Notes: generated by a model from the sequence alone, not told the origin. A stretch of DNA of 64,000 bases from Mauremys mutica (GCF_020497125.1 NC_059081.1:18881105-18945104); one strand, 5' to 3'. Numbered from the stretch's first letter, positions 46,861-58,614 are shown. Made by a program: numbers and translations.

Positions 46861-49132
46861 TAAGTTCTATTAATACCCTACATTCATCAGTTTGTTGGTC
46901 ATTTCCGCAGTTTGGACTTGCAAATGGAGCTTTAAAGAAGAGTCATGTGGTTTGGGTTCTGCAATCTTCCCAACCAGCTCACATAGTCCATCTGTCTGGC
47001 TAATTAAAGTGTTCTTTCTAAATACAGTTTACTGTTAATTATGGTGCTGTTGAATTTTCTTTTGCTGCTTGATGAACCAGTAGAGGTATGTCAATCAAAT
47101 GGCCACTAATGTAGGGGTAGTGACACCAAAGTGCTGAGAGATCTGTGGATGAAAAGTGTTATCTAAGTGCTAAGTATTATTATCAGCACAACACTGATTG
47201 TTCCTCTTTTTCTAATTTCTTGGGCTGGTATAAGAAGACTTGAAGTAAATGGATGGGAAGGAACTTGCTGTCCACTGGTGGTCATCATCAAAAGTTCACA
47301 TACATCCCCAACTACCATATAGTGCCCTTGGAGATACTGCAATTATTCTTACACTACAAATAGAAAAGAAACCCAAACACAATATGTCAGAAGCTGTGGA
47401 ATGACAACAGCGGAATTTTTAAATGAGGCACATGTATTTAGTGTTAATGCATTTTCTCCCCATTCTAAATTTGAGCCTCAATATGTGATGGTTTAGAACA
47501 TTGGATTTACAGTTGCGCACAGTTCTCTGCCAGTACAAAAGGAGTAACAGTAAATAACTGAGTCAGATACCTCTCTGGAATGTGACAATTTAATGGATTA
47601 ATGTTTAGCAACCTTATAAATGAAATCTAGACAAAACTATGGTGTTAAGAATTGGTAAATGAGTTTTTGTTTTAGTAGAACAGGAGTACATTAAAAATGC
47701 TAACCAAAAGAACATGTATCTAGGTTAATCTTATTATATATGCAATCCATTTCTAGTTTGATCATTAAGTGCTTAAAGATTACCTTGTGGTAGCTATATA
47801 CTTTCAGTGACCCCACTTTCAGTTGAATTCATTCACTGCTCTGATTACACTTGCAGTAACACTGTTCTGCTGTCAGTATTTAGCAAGTTGAGGGACTTCA
47901 TGTCCAATCATGATGAACCTAAAAATGACCCTATTTGAGCAGAAACCAGCTTGTGACAGGTACGCCTTTTTAAAATCATATTTGAAAAGTTGTAATAGTT
48001 CTTTGAAGCATATTTAAATAATAACCACTACATTTTCTTGACAATACTAGTAAAGATAATGAGATTTCTATTTTTCAGACCCAGTTATCTATATTTCCCC
48101 ATTTAAAATGAAGATGATAAATGAACATCTCTCTGAAATGATATTTGAAAACATTTGATTTGCTGTCTTGGTGACATAGCAGAACAAAGATGCTACAGAA
48201 AGATTACCAGTGCTAAAGTTTAATTCAAAACAGTCTAAAGATTTATACTTGACCCCTTTATAAAAGGTGTAATTTAGAAATCAATGCATGCTTAATTTAA
48301 ACCACATGGGGTTACCTAGCAAAGCTCTTTAAAAATTAAATTTTCATGCAAATATCTATTTGTAATGTGAAAAACTGTTCTAGTTTTTTAATCTTTTGTG
48401 CAAATTGGTGACTGTGTGTGAATATCTTTGCAATTTGGAGGCAACAGGGGTACTGGACCTATAATTACATTAGTACAGATATTTTCCAAGAAGCTACTTC
48501 TAGGAACTAGAAACAAGTTGAATGTGAAAGTCTACTTTTGGGAACATGCATGCATTACACACTATTAACCTGTTAATTTAACCTATTAAGAGCTACATTT
48601 TCAAAGGCCTGTGTGAGGGGTGAGTCTCATTAAATGATTACTCATGCCTATGAAAATTTGACTCTAAAAATCCCCTAGTGCAGCGTGGACTGAAATTTCA
48701 AACACAAATGTCTAAGTTCAGCTGTACAATATGCACACAACATATATGCATGCAGATTCTGCATTTGTGCTTGGAATTGTGCTTTTTAAAAAATGTGGAC
48801 ATGGTGTCCCTTGTTTACACAACTATGATTTCTGCACACACATGTATTTTTCAACGTGCAGTTTAAACTCGCACATTGGAAAAATTTGCCCAGGTATATG
48901 TTCAACAAACTCTATTATAGTATTGTTCTTTATACTGTACATCCTGCTGCATCTGTGATGGCCTTGGGGAAAAATGGATCTGTGCTAAACAATGGAATCT
49001 TGGGTATAGTGAAAGCATATCACTCAGTAGGCTTTTAGGACCTATAAAGATCAAGCTTTTAAACTGTTTCTAAGAAGTGGTTTGTGGATGTACATGTAAA
49101 GTTTAGCCTTTGTATTCAATCCTTCAATAGTA
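46861..49132. other. Non-coding DNA, nothing clear
   Basis: A short piece at 47120-47190 (GAGAGATCTGTGGATGAAAA, then TAAGTATTATTAT) looks like an old LINE or SINE tail. The rest is featureless. Frames at 48678-49038 have no domain. Confidence 0.4.
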
Positions 49133-49140
49133 ACTACTGC

Positions 49141-49313
49141 CAGGGCTGGATTTAGGCAGGGGTTTTAGGGGCTGATGCCCAGGGCCCTGGCTTAAGGGGG
49201 GCCCCGCAAAAATAAATCACAGGCAGCGATCTCCGGGCCATTAAAAGGGGCATTCAGGCAGGTTGCCTGCATGCCGTGGCTCCATGCTGCTCCCAGAAGT
49301 TAATCTGGCTCTG
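49141..49313. mobile_element. 173-bp hAT-type element
   Basis: Ends CAGGGCTGGATTTAG and, inverted, CAGAGCCAGATTAAC. Flanks ACTACTGC (49133-49140) and ACAACTGC (49314-49321) are an 8-bp duplication with one mismatch. The interior has GGGGGGCCCCG and CAGGTTGCCTGC blocks. It shares a GGATTTA/GGATTAA end with the 853-bp element at 53891, so the two may be related. Confidence 0.78.
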
Positions 49314-49869
49314 ACAACTGCATATTCAGAAATGCGTGTCTCCTACAATATTAGGATAACTAAAATGGCATCCTCTATAAGGTATTCAGTTACCAGTAAA
49401 AAGCCTGTGAAAGGTAAACTAAACATCGTATAAAATGGTCTTTCCATTTATTTTTAAGATGTAGCTTGGGATCAAGAAATTATATTAAATGGTTGAAGGA
49501 AAAAACATCAACTTTAAACTGTTAATCTGTAAATTGGAACTAAAAGAAAATCTGATTCTTCTTTTTTTCTTTCAAATTTCTATGGTGCAGCAAATAAAAA
49601 AGAGAAGTTTGTGCTTTCTCATTGCTCAGAACTGTCAGTTGATATTCTGCTCCCTGCAACAGTCACGGTACCTGTGCTCTTCTGATTTACTGACAACGAA
49701 TTTATGACTGCCTGGAGAATGTGTTCCCCGTTTTTCCTTAGCTTTTCTCTAGGCTTTGCTTGCAGGAATAAACTGAAAAAGAAGAAAACACTCAGAGGAA
49801 GAAAATGCTCTTTATGTAGTAATTCTTCACAGCCCAGCATTATTGAGTCTCTTGTTTTTTCTCCCTCTT
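49314..49869. other. AT-rich DNA before the L2 LINE
   Basis: No supported feature. The L2 left limit is not sharp and may fall within the last part of this interval. Confidence 0.4.
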
Positions 49870-50329
49870 TTCTCTGTTCTAATTTGGGAACTGTGTTCGC
49901 AAAGAAAGTCTACTTCCCTTCTCCATCCCAATCTTCCCCCTTCTCCCACCAGCACAAATCCAGATCCCACATTCATACCCTCCTTTGCCTCAGCCCTGGC
50001 CATTTCTCCCTCTCCCCACCTTCTGCCCCCACACACATCCTCACCACCACCTCTGCCCCCTTTGTGCCACCATTCCTAACCTCACAGCCATCCTCCTTCT
50101 TCCTGCCTCCCTGCTCCCATTCTCTTGGTATCTCTGGAATGATTGTTGGGGTGTTGGGCTCGTCCACTCCTGTTCCTGCCTCTTCCAACCCCTTCTCCCC
50201 CTTCCCACTCTTATCTTTTGAACAGCTCTGCATCTGACTATTCTGTCCTCTCCCCTTCATGCTGTTGTAATTTACCATCCACTCAACTCCTCCTTGTCAG
50301 CTTGCTCTCTGATTTTTACTCGTAGTGCG

Positions 50330-50560
50330 CGCTCTCTCTCTCACACACGTATTCGTGGTGACTTCAACTTCCATGTTGATGACCCATCCCAACCCTTAGC
50401 TTCACATTTCCGTGATCTCTCCTCTTTGATCACCCTGCAGCCCTGGTTCAGTTCACCCACTCACCAACATGGCTGGTCATTTGACTTGCTCTTCACCAAG
50501 CACTGCTCTCTCTTGATGAGACCCCCGCTTCCCTTCTGACTATCATCTGGTCTTTTTCAG
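50330..50560 (+). pseudogene. L2 endonuclease fragment (APE type)
   Basis: The frame 50294-50539 encodes IRGDFNFHVDDPSQPLASHF, the GDFN catalytic block of APE-type LINE endonucleases followed by the L2-typical HVDDPS. HQHGWSFDLLFTKHC comes next, equivalent to the HxxGxxLDLVI block. The frame ends at 50539, just before the SDHH-equivalent region. Non-functional. Confidence 0.8.
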
Positions 50561-50939
50561 CATTACCTTATTAGCCCCTTATTTATGCCCTATCACTTTG
50601 GCCTTTCTGTGACTCCCATCCATCAGTGCTGAAAACTTCTCTCCTGCTCTCAGCCCTCTTCCCGTTTTTCCACTGATATGGTGGTGGTTATTTCCCTCCT
50701 CATTCACTGTTCTCCATCTTAGACTATTTCCCCCTCTCCTACTGCAAGGTCTACCATGTCAACCACAACACCCTGGATCACCTATAACATTTGCTTCCTC
50801 CTATTCTGCCATCATGCTGCAGAGTTTATCTGGTGGAAATCCTGTGGCCAGGCTGACTTCCTCCACTACAAGTTCATTCTCTTTCTGCAGCTCTGTCATC
50901 TTTCTGGCTACAAAACTCTACTTCTCCAGCTTAATTGAA

Positions 50940-51870
50940 TCCCACCTCTTCAATCCCAGCTGGATTTTCACCACCGTTGGCTCACTCCTTAAACCTTCCC
51001 TCCTCCTGCCTTCACTTCTCTCTCTGTACAGGATCTCACTGATTTCTTCCGAGAGAGAACTGACTGACTATAACCTGATCTTCCCTTTCTCCTTGGCTCA
51101 TCCTTCCCTTCCCACAGCTCCCTCCTTTTCCCCTGTGTCAGATGCAGACGTTTCTTGTTTAATCTCTTCCTCTAACCTCTCACTTGCTCCAGTGACACCC
51201 ATGTCATTGATCTGCCTTGCACCCACTCTCATCCCTCCCTTACTCTTTTTAACTTCTCATTCTGCTTTGGCTCTTTCACTGCACAATACAAGCATGCTGT
51301 AGCTCTTCCATCTTAGAAAAATCCTCATCCTTGACCCCATTTATCTCTCCATAAACTTTCATTTCTAAGCACATTGAATGTGCTGTTTATAATCGGTCTT
51401 AAATTCCAGTCCTCCAATTCCATCCCAAATCCTCTTCAGTCCAGCTTCTGCCACTTATGCTGCACTGAACAGCTCTCACAAAAGTCTCTAACAGCCTCCT
51501 GCTAGCCAAAGCTCAGAACCACTGTTTCAGCCTTATTCTTTTTAACCGATCAGCTACCATTCACACCGTTGACCATGCTCCTCCCTTGGATTCTTTCCTC
51601 TCCTGCTTCTCCTTCTGCCTTTCTCATTGCTCCTTCAGCACATCCTTTGAGTACCCTCCTCATCTTTCCTCCACCTTTCTATGGGATTCCACAGAACTCT
51701 GTCCTCATTTTTCTAGCCTGTCACTTTGACTGCATTACCACCTCTTTACTTCCTTCTACTAGCTCCTCTTCATGGATCTTACCAAACATAAGATTTTGTC
51801 TTCACTTTCAAGCCCTTCATGGCCTATCCCCAGCCAACCTATCATCTCTCATTTGCTATTGAGAGATCAA
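50940..51870 (+). pseudogene. L2 linker and reverse transcriptase remnants
   Basis: PSFSPVSDADVSCLISSSNL (near 51130) matches the L2 segment before the RT. Around 51565 the translation keeps the VDHA-like block and, near 51685, a GIPQNSV peptide that corresponds to the GVPQGSV motif 4 of LINE reverse transcriptases. The Asp-Asp active-site block was not found. A FQALHGLSPANLSSLICY-like peptide near 51820 belongs to the C-terminal part. Multiple frame breaks. Confidence 0.7.
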
Positions 51871-52275
51871 TAGACTGATTGGCCTATGATGCCAGCCTCC
51901 AGTATCCATATGTTACTTTTTCAAACAAGCACCTTTGTATTTTCTCCCATGCTGCCACTCATGCTTAGGAGCTCCTCATAAAAATCTACAAACTATTCTT
52001 CCTTCCCAAAATCCTCCTTAAAACTTTCCTTTGCTGTGATGCAAACAAAAAAACATGACAATGCTGGTGAGCTGATATCACTGGCCTATCATGCTGGCCT
52101 GTATTGACTTTGTTTCCTGGTACTCCTTTGTCTGTCTGTATCCATCAGTCTTGTACTTAGATTATAAGCTCCCTGGGGTAGGGATCATCATTTTTGTCTG
52201 TTTGTATAGCACCTAGCATAGTGGGATGCTGGTCTATGACTGGGGCTTCGAGGTGCTATGGTAAAACGAATACTA

Positions 52276-53329
52276 AATAATCAGAAGAACGGTGGTCTCC
52301 TCTGTCCTTAAAATTTATGAACACGAGAGTTTTTATGGTCACACTCCAAGATCAAGTGTGAAGTCTGAAAAGGTAACTACACAGTTCTAACTCTTAGATT
52401 CTTCTGGCACCTCATCTTCAAAGAAAAGTGAGCTTACAGCACCACCATTCAATTTGCGGGAATGAGCAGTTGCCTCACCTTTTTTACTCTTACTTAAAGT
52501 GATCAATCTAGTTAAACCATTCTATCATAGATAAGGGGAATGGGAATTCTAGCAGTAAAAATTAAAAATAAATGTTCCCATTTAGTAAATGATAAAAGGA
52601 TCAGACGCACTAGGGTTTGGAAGGAAGCACCTGGATCAAAAAATCCCAACCTTCTGCATTACATTGTTTAGAAAGTTGGTTATCTCTACCTCTTAGATTC
52701 AGATTGATTGGACACTACTAAAAATTCATCTATTCTTTTTGATGGCAGCCTTTTCTCTAAGAATCTTTTAGATGAGCAGTTATTTTACTACTGAAGAACA
52801 TTTAAGAGACATCATTCTGAGATCATAGCATAGCAATTTATAATGTTTACTTCTACATATCTGTTTCCAAGTTCTCTAGATCAATGCACTCTCTTCTAGA
52901 TCCATTTAGCAGCGTTTCCTTTTCCAGAACTTGGAACCATGAAAATGTAATCTTACTTTACAGACATGGACTGTAAATTAAAAAATGAAAATCATGCCCA
53001 ATATAGTAATGGATCGAAAGAAGCTTCTCATCTAAAATGTGTTGCATGCACATTTTTTATGTAATGTGTACATATTCAAAATTTCTACTCTTCACTTTAA
53101 TTTCTTACATTTGCACAATAAATAGGCCTGCTAGCTCTGGTGCACTTTGAATGCCTTGAATGCCAATTAGTAGACATGTTGACATCCTTTTCCACTCAGC
53201 ATTCTCATAATTCCCATTAATGTTCATGAAAATTGTATGTATGCACCAAGGGAAGAATAGACTCGTAAGCAGTTTGATATGCACCTGTGATGTTTTGGAG
53301 ATCACCCAGATCAGTAAAGGGTTCTGTCA
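52276..53329. other. AT-rich non-coding DNA
   Basis: No supported feature. Confidence 0.45.
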
Positions 53330-53656
53330 CCTACTGTTCTGTAACCTTGTGGGCAGTTAGTCTGTGCAGCCAGGGTTCAATTCCCTGACACCAGTAGTCC
53401 TGCCCAAAAGCCAAGGTATCACCCTGGCTTTCACCAGTCTACGTACTCTTTACAGGATAACACCAACAGCCCCTCCAATCCCAAGTCTTGTCAAATCCAT
53501 GCTTCCCGTATTCTTATGTACCAGATACTCAGACCATTCCTCTGTGGTTCATCACACCCTGAAAGCATGAAACCCCAATTACCAGTTCACCTTAGCATAT
53601 GCACTCCACACGGTTCACACACCATAGACCTGCTTGGAGTAAAAATAACCCAAAAG

Positions 53657-53662
53657 TTTATT
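53657..53662 (-). promoter_or_regulatory. Poly(A) signal of the minus-strand LTR
   Basis: TTTATT on the plus strand, AATAAA on the minus strand, in a CCATTAAATAAACTTTTGGG context. Confidence 0.4.
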
Positions 53663-53890
53663 TAATGGAAAAAAACACAGATTCAAAGGTGAAATATTAA
53701 GAAAAAGCAAACATATAAATGAGTTACACAGAAAATAAATATAAAGATGAAACCTCAGGCTTTACACTTCCATATTAGGTAAAATCCCCTTTTTTGGTAC
53801 AAGTTACCTATCGCCTTTGACCAGTTTCCTAGCATATTCCAGCTCTAGGAGAGATTCAGCTTCCTGCCTAGATGTTGTTGTCCTTCAGTT

Positions 53891-54743
53891 CAGTGGCAGA
53901 TTAATGCGCGGGGCTTGTGCCCAAGGGCCCAGGCCAATTTGGGGGCCTCCAAGCACTGGAACCTACGTAGAAGTTGGTGTGGGGAGGCACCGGTGCCAGA
54001 ACTGTGGCCCTGCCCCCTGGTCATCGTCCTTTCCCGAGGCCCAAGCCAGGCCAGAAGCTGGAGCTGAGCAGTGGTGAGAGTCAGCCAGGGAGCCCCCGAT
54101 TCTCCATCTGCCCTGGGTGCGGGCTGGAGTGCCTGAGAGCAGCCACCGGCCTGTGTTCCTGCCCCCGGGGCACACCACTGCTAGTGGCACCCAGGGGCAG
54201 GGGCTCCGGTTTGGCCTCATGCCCCCTTCCCAGCGTATGCAGAAACACTCTGCGAGGAGAGGAGGCCCTGCCTCCACTGGGAGGCAGCAGGGAGCCTCGG
54301 AGGTCACACTCCACCTGGGCTTTCTCGATGCCCGTGCCCAGCTCCCGCTGCCAGGCTGCTTCCACCAGGTCCTGCTGCTGCCAGGCTGCCCTGCTGGGTC
54401 TCTCCTGCTCCCAGTGACAGGCTGCCCCCACTGGGCTTTGTGCCCAAGGCAGCAACCACATGTGGCACTGCTCCTCCTGTTGCCTTTGGCCCAAGGCTTG
54501 TAGTCTGGGAGGGCAACAACCCCTGCCCCAACCCAAACTACGCCCAGGCTGCCACTGCTCCACATCTGCCTGAGGCTACTATGCCCATGTTAAAAAGTGG
54601 GTGGGCATGGCCTGTCCACTTTTAAAAATGTGGGGTGGGCATGCCCTCCCACCTCCCTGGTTCTGGTGCCCCTGAGCCCTGGGTTGTGAGGGACCCAAAT
54701 GTTCTTTGTGCCCAGGGCCACAATAAATCTTAATCCACCTCTG
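53891..54743. mobile_element. 853-bp hAT-type element inside the LTR
   Basis: The left end CAGTGGCAGATTAATG and the inverted right end CAGAGGTGGATTAAGA are terminal inverted repeats. Flanks are CCTTCAGTT and CCTTAGTT, an 8-bp duplication with a one-base indel. The interior is very GC-rich, which creates long overlapping open frames on both strands (up to 200 codons at 53963-54565 minus). They show no hAT dimerisation or DDE-type features, so I do not call them genes. Probably a deletion derivative without transposase. Confidence 0.75.
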
Positions 54744-54825
54744 CCTTAGTTTCTGGATGACAATCCTCAGTTCCAAGCTTGTTTTAAAAAGGCTTTTTCC
54801 TCTCTCTTTCTCTCTCCTGGCATGA

Positions 54826-55080
54826 AGAACAGGAGTACTTGTGGCACCTGTTCTAGAATCAAATTTATTTGAGTATAAGCTTTCGTGGGCTACAGCCCAC
54901 TTCATTGGATGCATAGAATGGAACATATAGGAGGAAGATATATATACATACATACAGAGAACATGAAAAGGTGGAAGTTGCCCTACCAACTCTAAGAGGC
55001 TAATTAATTAAGATGAGCTATTATCAGCAGGAAAAAAACTTTTGTAGTGATAATCAAAATGGCCCATTTCAGACAGTTGA
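54826..55080 (-). mobile_element. Penelope-like element 3' end
   Basis: On the minus strand the tag reads ATGCATCCAATGAAGTGGGC, then TGTAGCCCACGAAAGCTTAT, then AAATAAATTTG and GGTGCCACAAGTACTCCTG. Here the stem GTGGGCTGTAGCCCAC is perfect, clearer than in the other copies. More 3' untranslated sequence extends to about 55080. No GIY-YIG coding part is present. Confidence 0.8.
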
Positions 55081-56384
55081 CAAAAAGGAAATTCTAGCCA
55101 GGATGTCTCACTGTCTTCTCATTAACTCTCCATCATTGTCTTTTCTTGCGCTGGACGATGGAGGAGTACTTGAATTTGTCTTCTGGTAAACAACTGGCTT
55201 GGGAGGTGTCCCTCCCTACTGTTGAAGTGTAGTTGAAGTTGTAGTACAGGTTATGAGCAGAGTTTTTATATAAGGAAATACATAGATTAATAACCACAGT
55301 CTGTGTACGTATTTCATAATGACCATCAAGTTCAGAACATTACAAGCTTTCATAAAAGATCTTACTTGATATACTTTTATGGTACAATAATACAGTGTGC
55401 AATCAGTTGGTTCAATGGCTCATGTTGGGGTTTTAAAACCTTCTGTTCTCCCCAGGGGTAGATCCTGATTGTCACAGCATGTTCATGATATTGTTTGCTA
55501 ATGTATACACAAGGTATTTAAATATGACTACATCTTTCTCTGGTGTCTTTAATAAAACTCTGATTTTCTTCTGTCTTGCCATGGGAAAATAATAATTGCA
55601 TCTTTTATAACAAGAAGAGCAATATGTATTTAATAAGCAGGATTTTACTTGTTTTACTGTTTAACAAATCTCCTGTTAAGATATTTTCATGCTTTTCATA
55701 ACTTTATTTTGTATAAACAGGATAGAAACCTACAGCATGGAAGCATTGACAGAACTGCTGTGTTACTGATAATGTGTGGTGAAAACATGCTTATTCCAAA
55801 TTCTCTCATAACTGTAGGAGTTAAAGCTCTGATTCAGCAAAGCGCTTAAGCAGTTAATTTTAGGTAGCACTTAACTGCTTAGCTGGGTAAGAATTAACTT
55901 AATCATCTGGTTAGATGCTTTGCTGAATTTGAGACTCAATCCTGTATGTTTGATTCTAGAATGGACTATTTGCTATCTAAGAATCCATAAAGCAGTATTT
56001 TATTATAAAATGTTTTTTTAAATAAACCTGTTTCAGTTTTGCCAAGCTGTGTCAATGACGAAGATTTAATTAAATTCAGAGTGCTGTTTTAAATCTTTAA
56101 ATCTTATTGAAACTTAATGAAAATTCCTTCACTGACAGAATGAGGTACTTAAAACTGACTTAATATGAAGCCAACGGGCTGGATCCTGGACTGTGGTTGG
56201 TATAGCTAAGGTGTAGAGCATGTGAGAGGGAAAAGATGGCTTTATGGTGTCTGCACCCAATCCAATCCAGTCAGTCCTGAGACTGTTCAGTTGCTGATAC
56301 AGTGCCTGGTCAAAAGCAAAGCACTGGTAGGGCTGTTGCAGCCAACAGAATTCACCAGGGAGCAGGTATGCCTGGCCATGTCCT
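55081..56384. other. Non-coding DNA, nothing recognised
   Basis: The first 150 bp may be more of the Penelope copy. The rest is AT-rich without supported features, up to the DIRS left end. Confidence 0.4.
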
Positions 56385-56570
56385 CTTGTTCTTCTTTGAG
56401 TGCTTGCTCATATCGATTCCAATTAGGTGTGTGCGTGTCGCGTGCACGATCATCGGAAGATTTTTACCCTAGGAACACTTGGTGGGTTGGCTGAGGCGCC
56501 CCCTGGAATGGCGCCTTCATGGTGCTGGATATATGCCCCAGCCGACCCAGCGCTCCCTCAGTTCCTTCTT
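56385..56570 (+). repeat. DIRS left inverted terminal repeat
   Basis: CTTGTTCTTCTTTGAGTGC begins the repeat. Blocks ATCATCGGAAGATTTTTACC, TGGGTTGGCTGAGGCGCCCC and TATGCCCCAGCCGACCCAGC recur inverted at 58651-58835. About 185 bp, with scattered differences. Confidence 0.9.
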
Positions 56571-56721
56571 ACCATTGTGATGGTCGTTGGAACTGTGGAG
56601 CGCAGCTTTGCTGATCTCCACTCTCCTTAGCATTCGCTTAGTACCTGTTAATAGTTTGTGATTAATTGTTGATAGTTGTTACTAGTTACTTAGGATAGTT
56701 ATAATTAGTTTACTTAGAGGG

Positions 56722-57473
56722 GTGGAAGAGGGTCTTCTCCCCTATCCGGTACCTTGGCCCATGGCTGGGTCTCCAGGCTTCAAACCCAGCTTGGCCTGTC
56801 TGAAGCCAATGCCAATGGGAGACCCCCATGACTCTTGCCTAAAGTGTTTGGGGGAATCCCACCAAGTGGACAAGTGCCGCATTTGTAAAGCCTTCAAGCC
56901 AAGGACTAAGAAGGAGCGGGATATTAGACTGAAACAGCTCCTTATGGAGGCAGCACTTAGCCCGGTTCCTTCCTCTGCTCATCGGGACTCGGCATCATCG
57001 TCTTCGGTGCGGAGTGCCCCGTGGCACCGACTGGCCCTGCACTGCCCTGCTAAAGTCTCGCAGCGTCAGATCTCCCTGGCACCTCCACCACAGTGCAGGT
57101 CCTTGTCTCCGGGCCAGAAGCAGAAGCAACCCAAGCAGGTGCTGACTGCTCCTTGTTTGCTGGCTTGACAGCCACCGACGCTTCCTGCACCACAATCGGA
57201 GCCACTTCCTTTGCCGGAGGGCACAGGACAACTAACGGTCCCAGCATGTTGACGCCGATACCGCAACGGCTGTTGAGTCCGGTGCATGTAAACTCCCCGG
57301 TGCACACCACGGTTGAGCTGAGACTGCCCGCCATGCCAGAGATGTTCTCAACAGCGTTGGACCTGATCGTGCTCACAGAGCCGACTCCGCTGCAGTCGGC
57401 GGCACCATTCAGGATCCTTCCCCGCCTTTCCAGAATCGTCTCTACTGCTTCCTCTGTGCGTGGTCTCACATAA
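56722..57473 (+). pseudogene. DIRS gag-like ORF with CCHC zinc knuckle
   Basis: The frame 56722-57168 encodes SCLKCLGESHQVDKCRICK. This gives Cys-X2-Cys-X4-His-X4-Cys, a retroviral-type zinc knuckle that would bind element RNA. A basic KPRTKKERDIRLKQLLME stretch follows, and then a long Ser/Pro-rich part. The frame ends at 57168. Similar Ser/Pro-rich coding continues in another frame (57093-57473), so one frameshift is likely. The N-terminus before 56722 is unclear. Broken copy of a nucleocapsid-like protein. Confidence 0.75.
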
Positions 57474-58560
57474 CATCAGACAGTTGGGTCCTGCGCACGG
57501 TGGAAAGGGGATACTCCCTCCAATTTCCACGTACTTAGCCAAGTGGAAGCGTTTTTCCTGCTGGTGCGCTCAGAGTCATACGGCCCCTCTACAGGCATCA
57601 GTGCCTATCATCTTGGACTACCTCCTGTCCTTAAAGCAGCAGGGCTTGGCAATATCATCTATCAGAGTGCACCTGGTAGCTATTTCAGCTTTCCACCCTG
57701 GTGAAAACAGGTGTTCTGTCTTCTCCAATCCCATGGTCACTAGATTTCTCAAGGGGTTGGAGTGCCTGTTCCCACAAATTAGACAACCAGTCCATACGTG
57801 GGATCTTAACCTGGTCCTCTCCAGACTCATGGGTGCCCCGTTCGAGCCGATGGCTACCTGCTCGCTCCTGTACCTTTCCTGGAAGACAGCCTTCCTCATA
57901 GCTATCACCTCGGTGAGGCGTGTGTCTGAGCTCAGGGCATTCACATTGGAACCACCGTATACGGTGTTCCACAAGGACAAAGTACAGCTGCAACCCCACC
58001 CGGTCTTCCTCCCTAAGGTGGTTTCTGCCTTCCATGTCAACTAGGACATCTTCCTCCCTGTCTTCTACCCGAAGCTGCATGCCTCTAGACAGGAACAACA
58101 GCCGCACTCCCTGGACGTTCGCAGGGCCCTCGCCTTCTACATTGAATGAACAAAACCTTTCAGGAAAACGTCACAGCTGTTTGTTGCTGTGGCAGACCGG
58201 ATGAAGGGCCTTCTGGTCTCCTCCCAGCACATCTCGTCCTGGATCACATCATGCATTCGCGCGTGCTATGACTTGGCTGGAGTCCCAGCTTCGAACCTTA
58301 CCGCCCATTCCACGCGGGCTCAGACTTCATCCTCTGCTTTCCTGGCACACGTGCCAATACAGGAGATATGTAGGGCAGTGACTTGGTCATCAGTGCATAC
58401 CTTCACCGTCCACTATGCGATAGTTCAGCAGTCCAGGGGTGATGCTGCATTTGGTTCAGCGGTCCTTCACTCCGCAACATCTCGCTCCGACCCCACCAGC
58501 TGGGTAAGGCTTGGGAGTCACCTAATTGGAATCGGTATGAGCAAGCACTTGAAGAAAAGA
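57460..58560 (+). pseudogene. DIRS tyrosine recombinase, two in-frame stops
   Basis: The frame is continuous from 57460, apart from TAG at 58042-58044 and TGA at 58147-58149. It shows STYLAKWKRFSCWCA and SVPIILDYLLSLKQQGLAIS (N-terminal SAM-like region), then KTAFLIAITSVRRVSELRAF (box with the first catalytic Arg). After the stops come NLTAHSTRAQTSS (His-X-X-Arg box) and a VTWSSVHTFTVHYAIV segment, with the Trp/His position and the candidate Tyr nucleophile. The enzyme would join the circular DNA copy to the target. All main catalytic residues remain visible, but the stops make it inactive. Confidence 0.88.
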
Positions 58561-58614
58561 CGGTTACTCACCTTTTGTAACTGTTCTTCGAGATGTGTTG
58601 CTCATATCCATTCC
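58521..58614 (+). repeat. DIRS internal complementary region
   Basis: 58521-58556 is the inverted complement of the left end (56391 onward, through TGCTTGCTCAT and ATTCCAATTAGG). 58582-58614 (TGTTCTTCGAGATG, TTGCTCATATCCATTCC) is the inverted complement of the right end (58800-58835). The two arms side by side could hold both ends of the element together, as in the DIRS circularisation model. Confidence 0.85.

Larger units (their letters stand above)
49870..52275 (+). mobile_element. L2-type LINE, long decayed copy
   Basis: The plus strand has a C/T-rich 5' part (49900-50330), an endonuclease remnant, a linker, RT traces, an ORF2 C-terminal part and a 3' tail. The tail reads TTAGATTATAAGCTCCCTGG, then TTGTATAGCACCTAGCATAG, and ends AATACTAAATAATC. 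This tail is the form shared with the MIR-like pieces annotated elsewhere. All frames are broken. It is one of the longest elements in the window. Confidence 0.8.
53330..54825 (-). mobile_element. LTR-like unit, minus strand, split by a hAT element
   Basis: On the minus strand a GAAAGAGAGAGG R-like start (near 54810) leads through AACTGAGGATTGTCATCCAG. The hAT element at 53891-54743 then interrupts it. Beyond that the unit goes on through an AATAAA signal (53657-53662) to about 53330. The U3 part with a TATA box is missing, cut off by the Penelope tag at 54826. The layout is like that of the plus-strand unit at 4560-5720. Exact ends not found. Confidence 0.45.

Noticed and set aside
49704..50237. 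177-codon Ser/Pro-rich ORF
   Set aside because: Covers the C/T-rich 5' part of the L2 LINE. Composition alone explains the open frame and the opposite strand is open too.
53963..54565. 200-codon minus-strand ORF with overlapping 160- and 147-codon ORFs
   Set aside because: Within the GC-rich hAT body at 53891-54743, open on both strands, with no transposase or other domain.
57050..57469. Minus-strand ORFs of 139 and 79 codons
   Set aside because: Antisense shadows of the DIRS gag-like region.
57618..58107. Two minus-strand ORFs of 140 codons
   Set aside because: Antisense shadows of the tyrosine recombinase, which has clear catalytic boxes on the plus strand.
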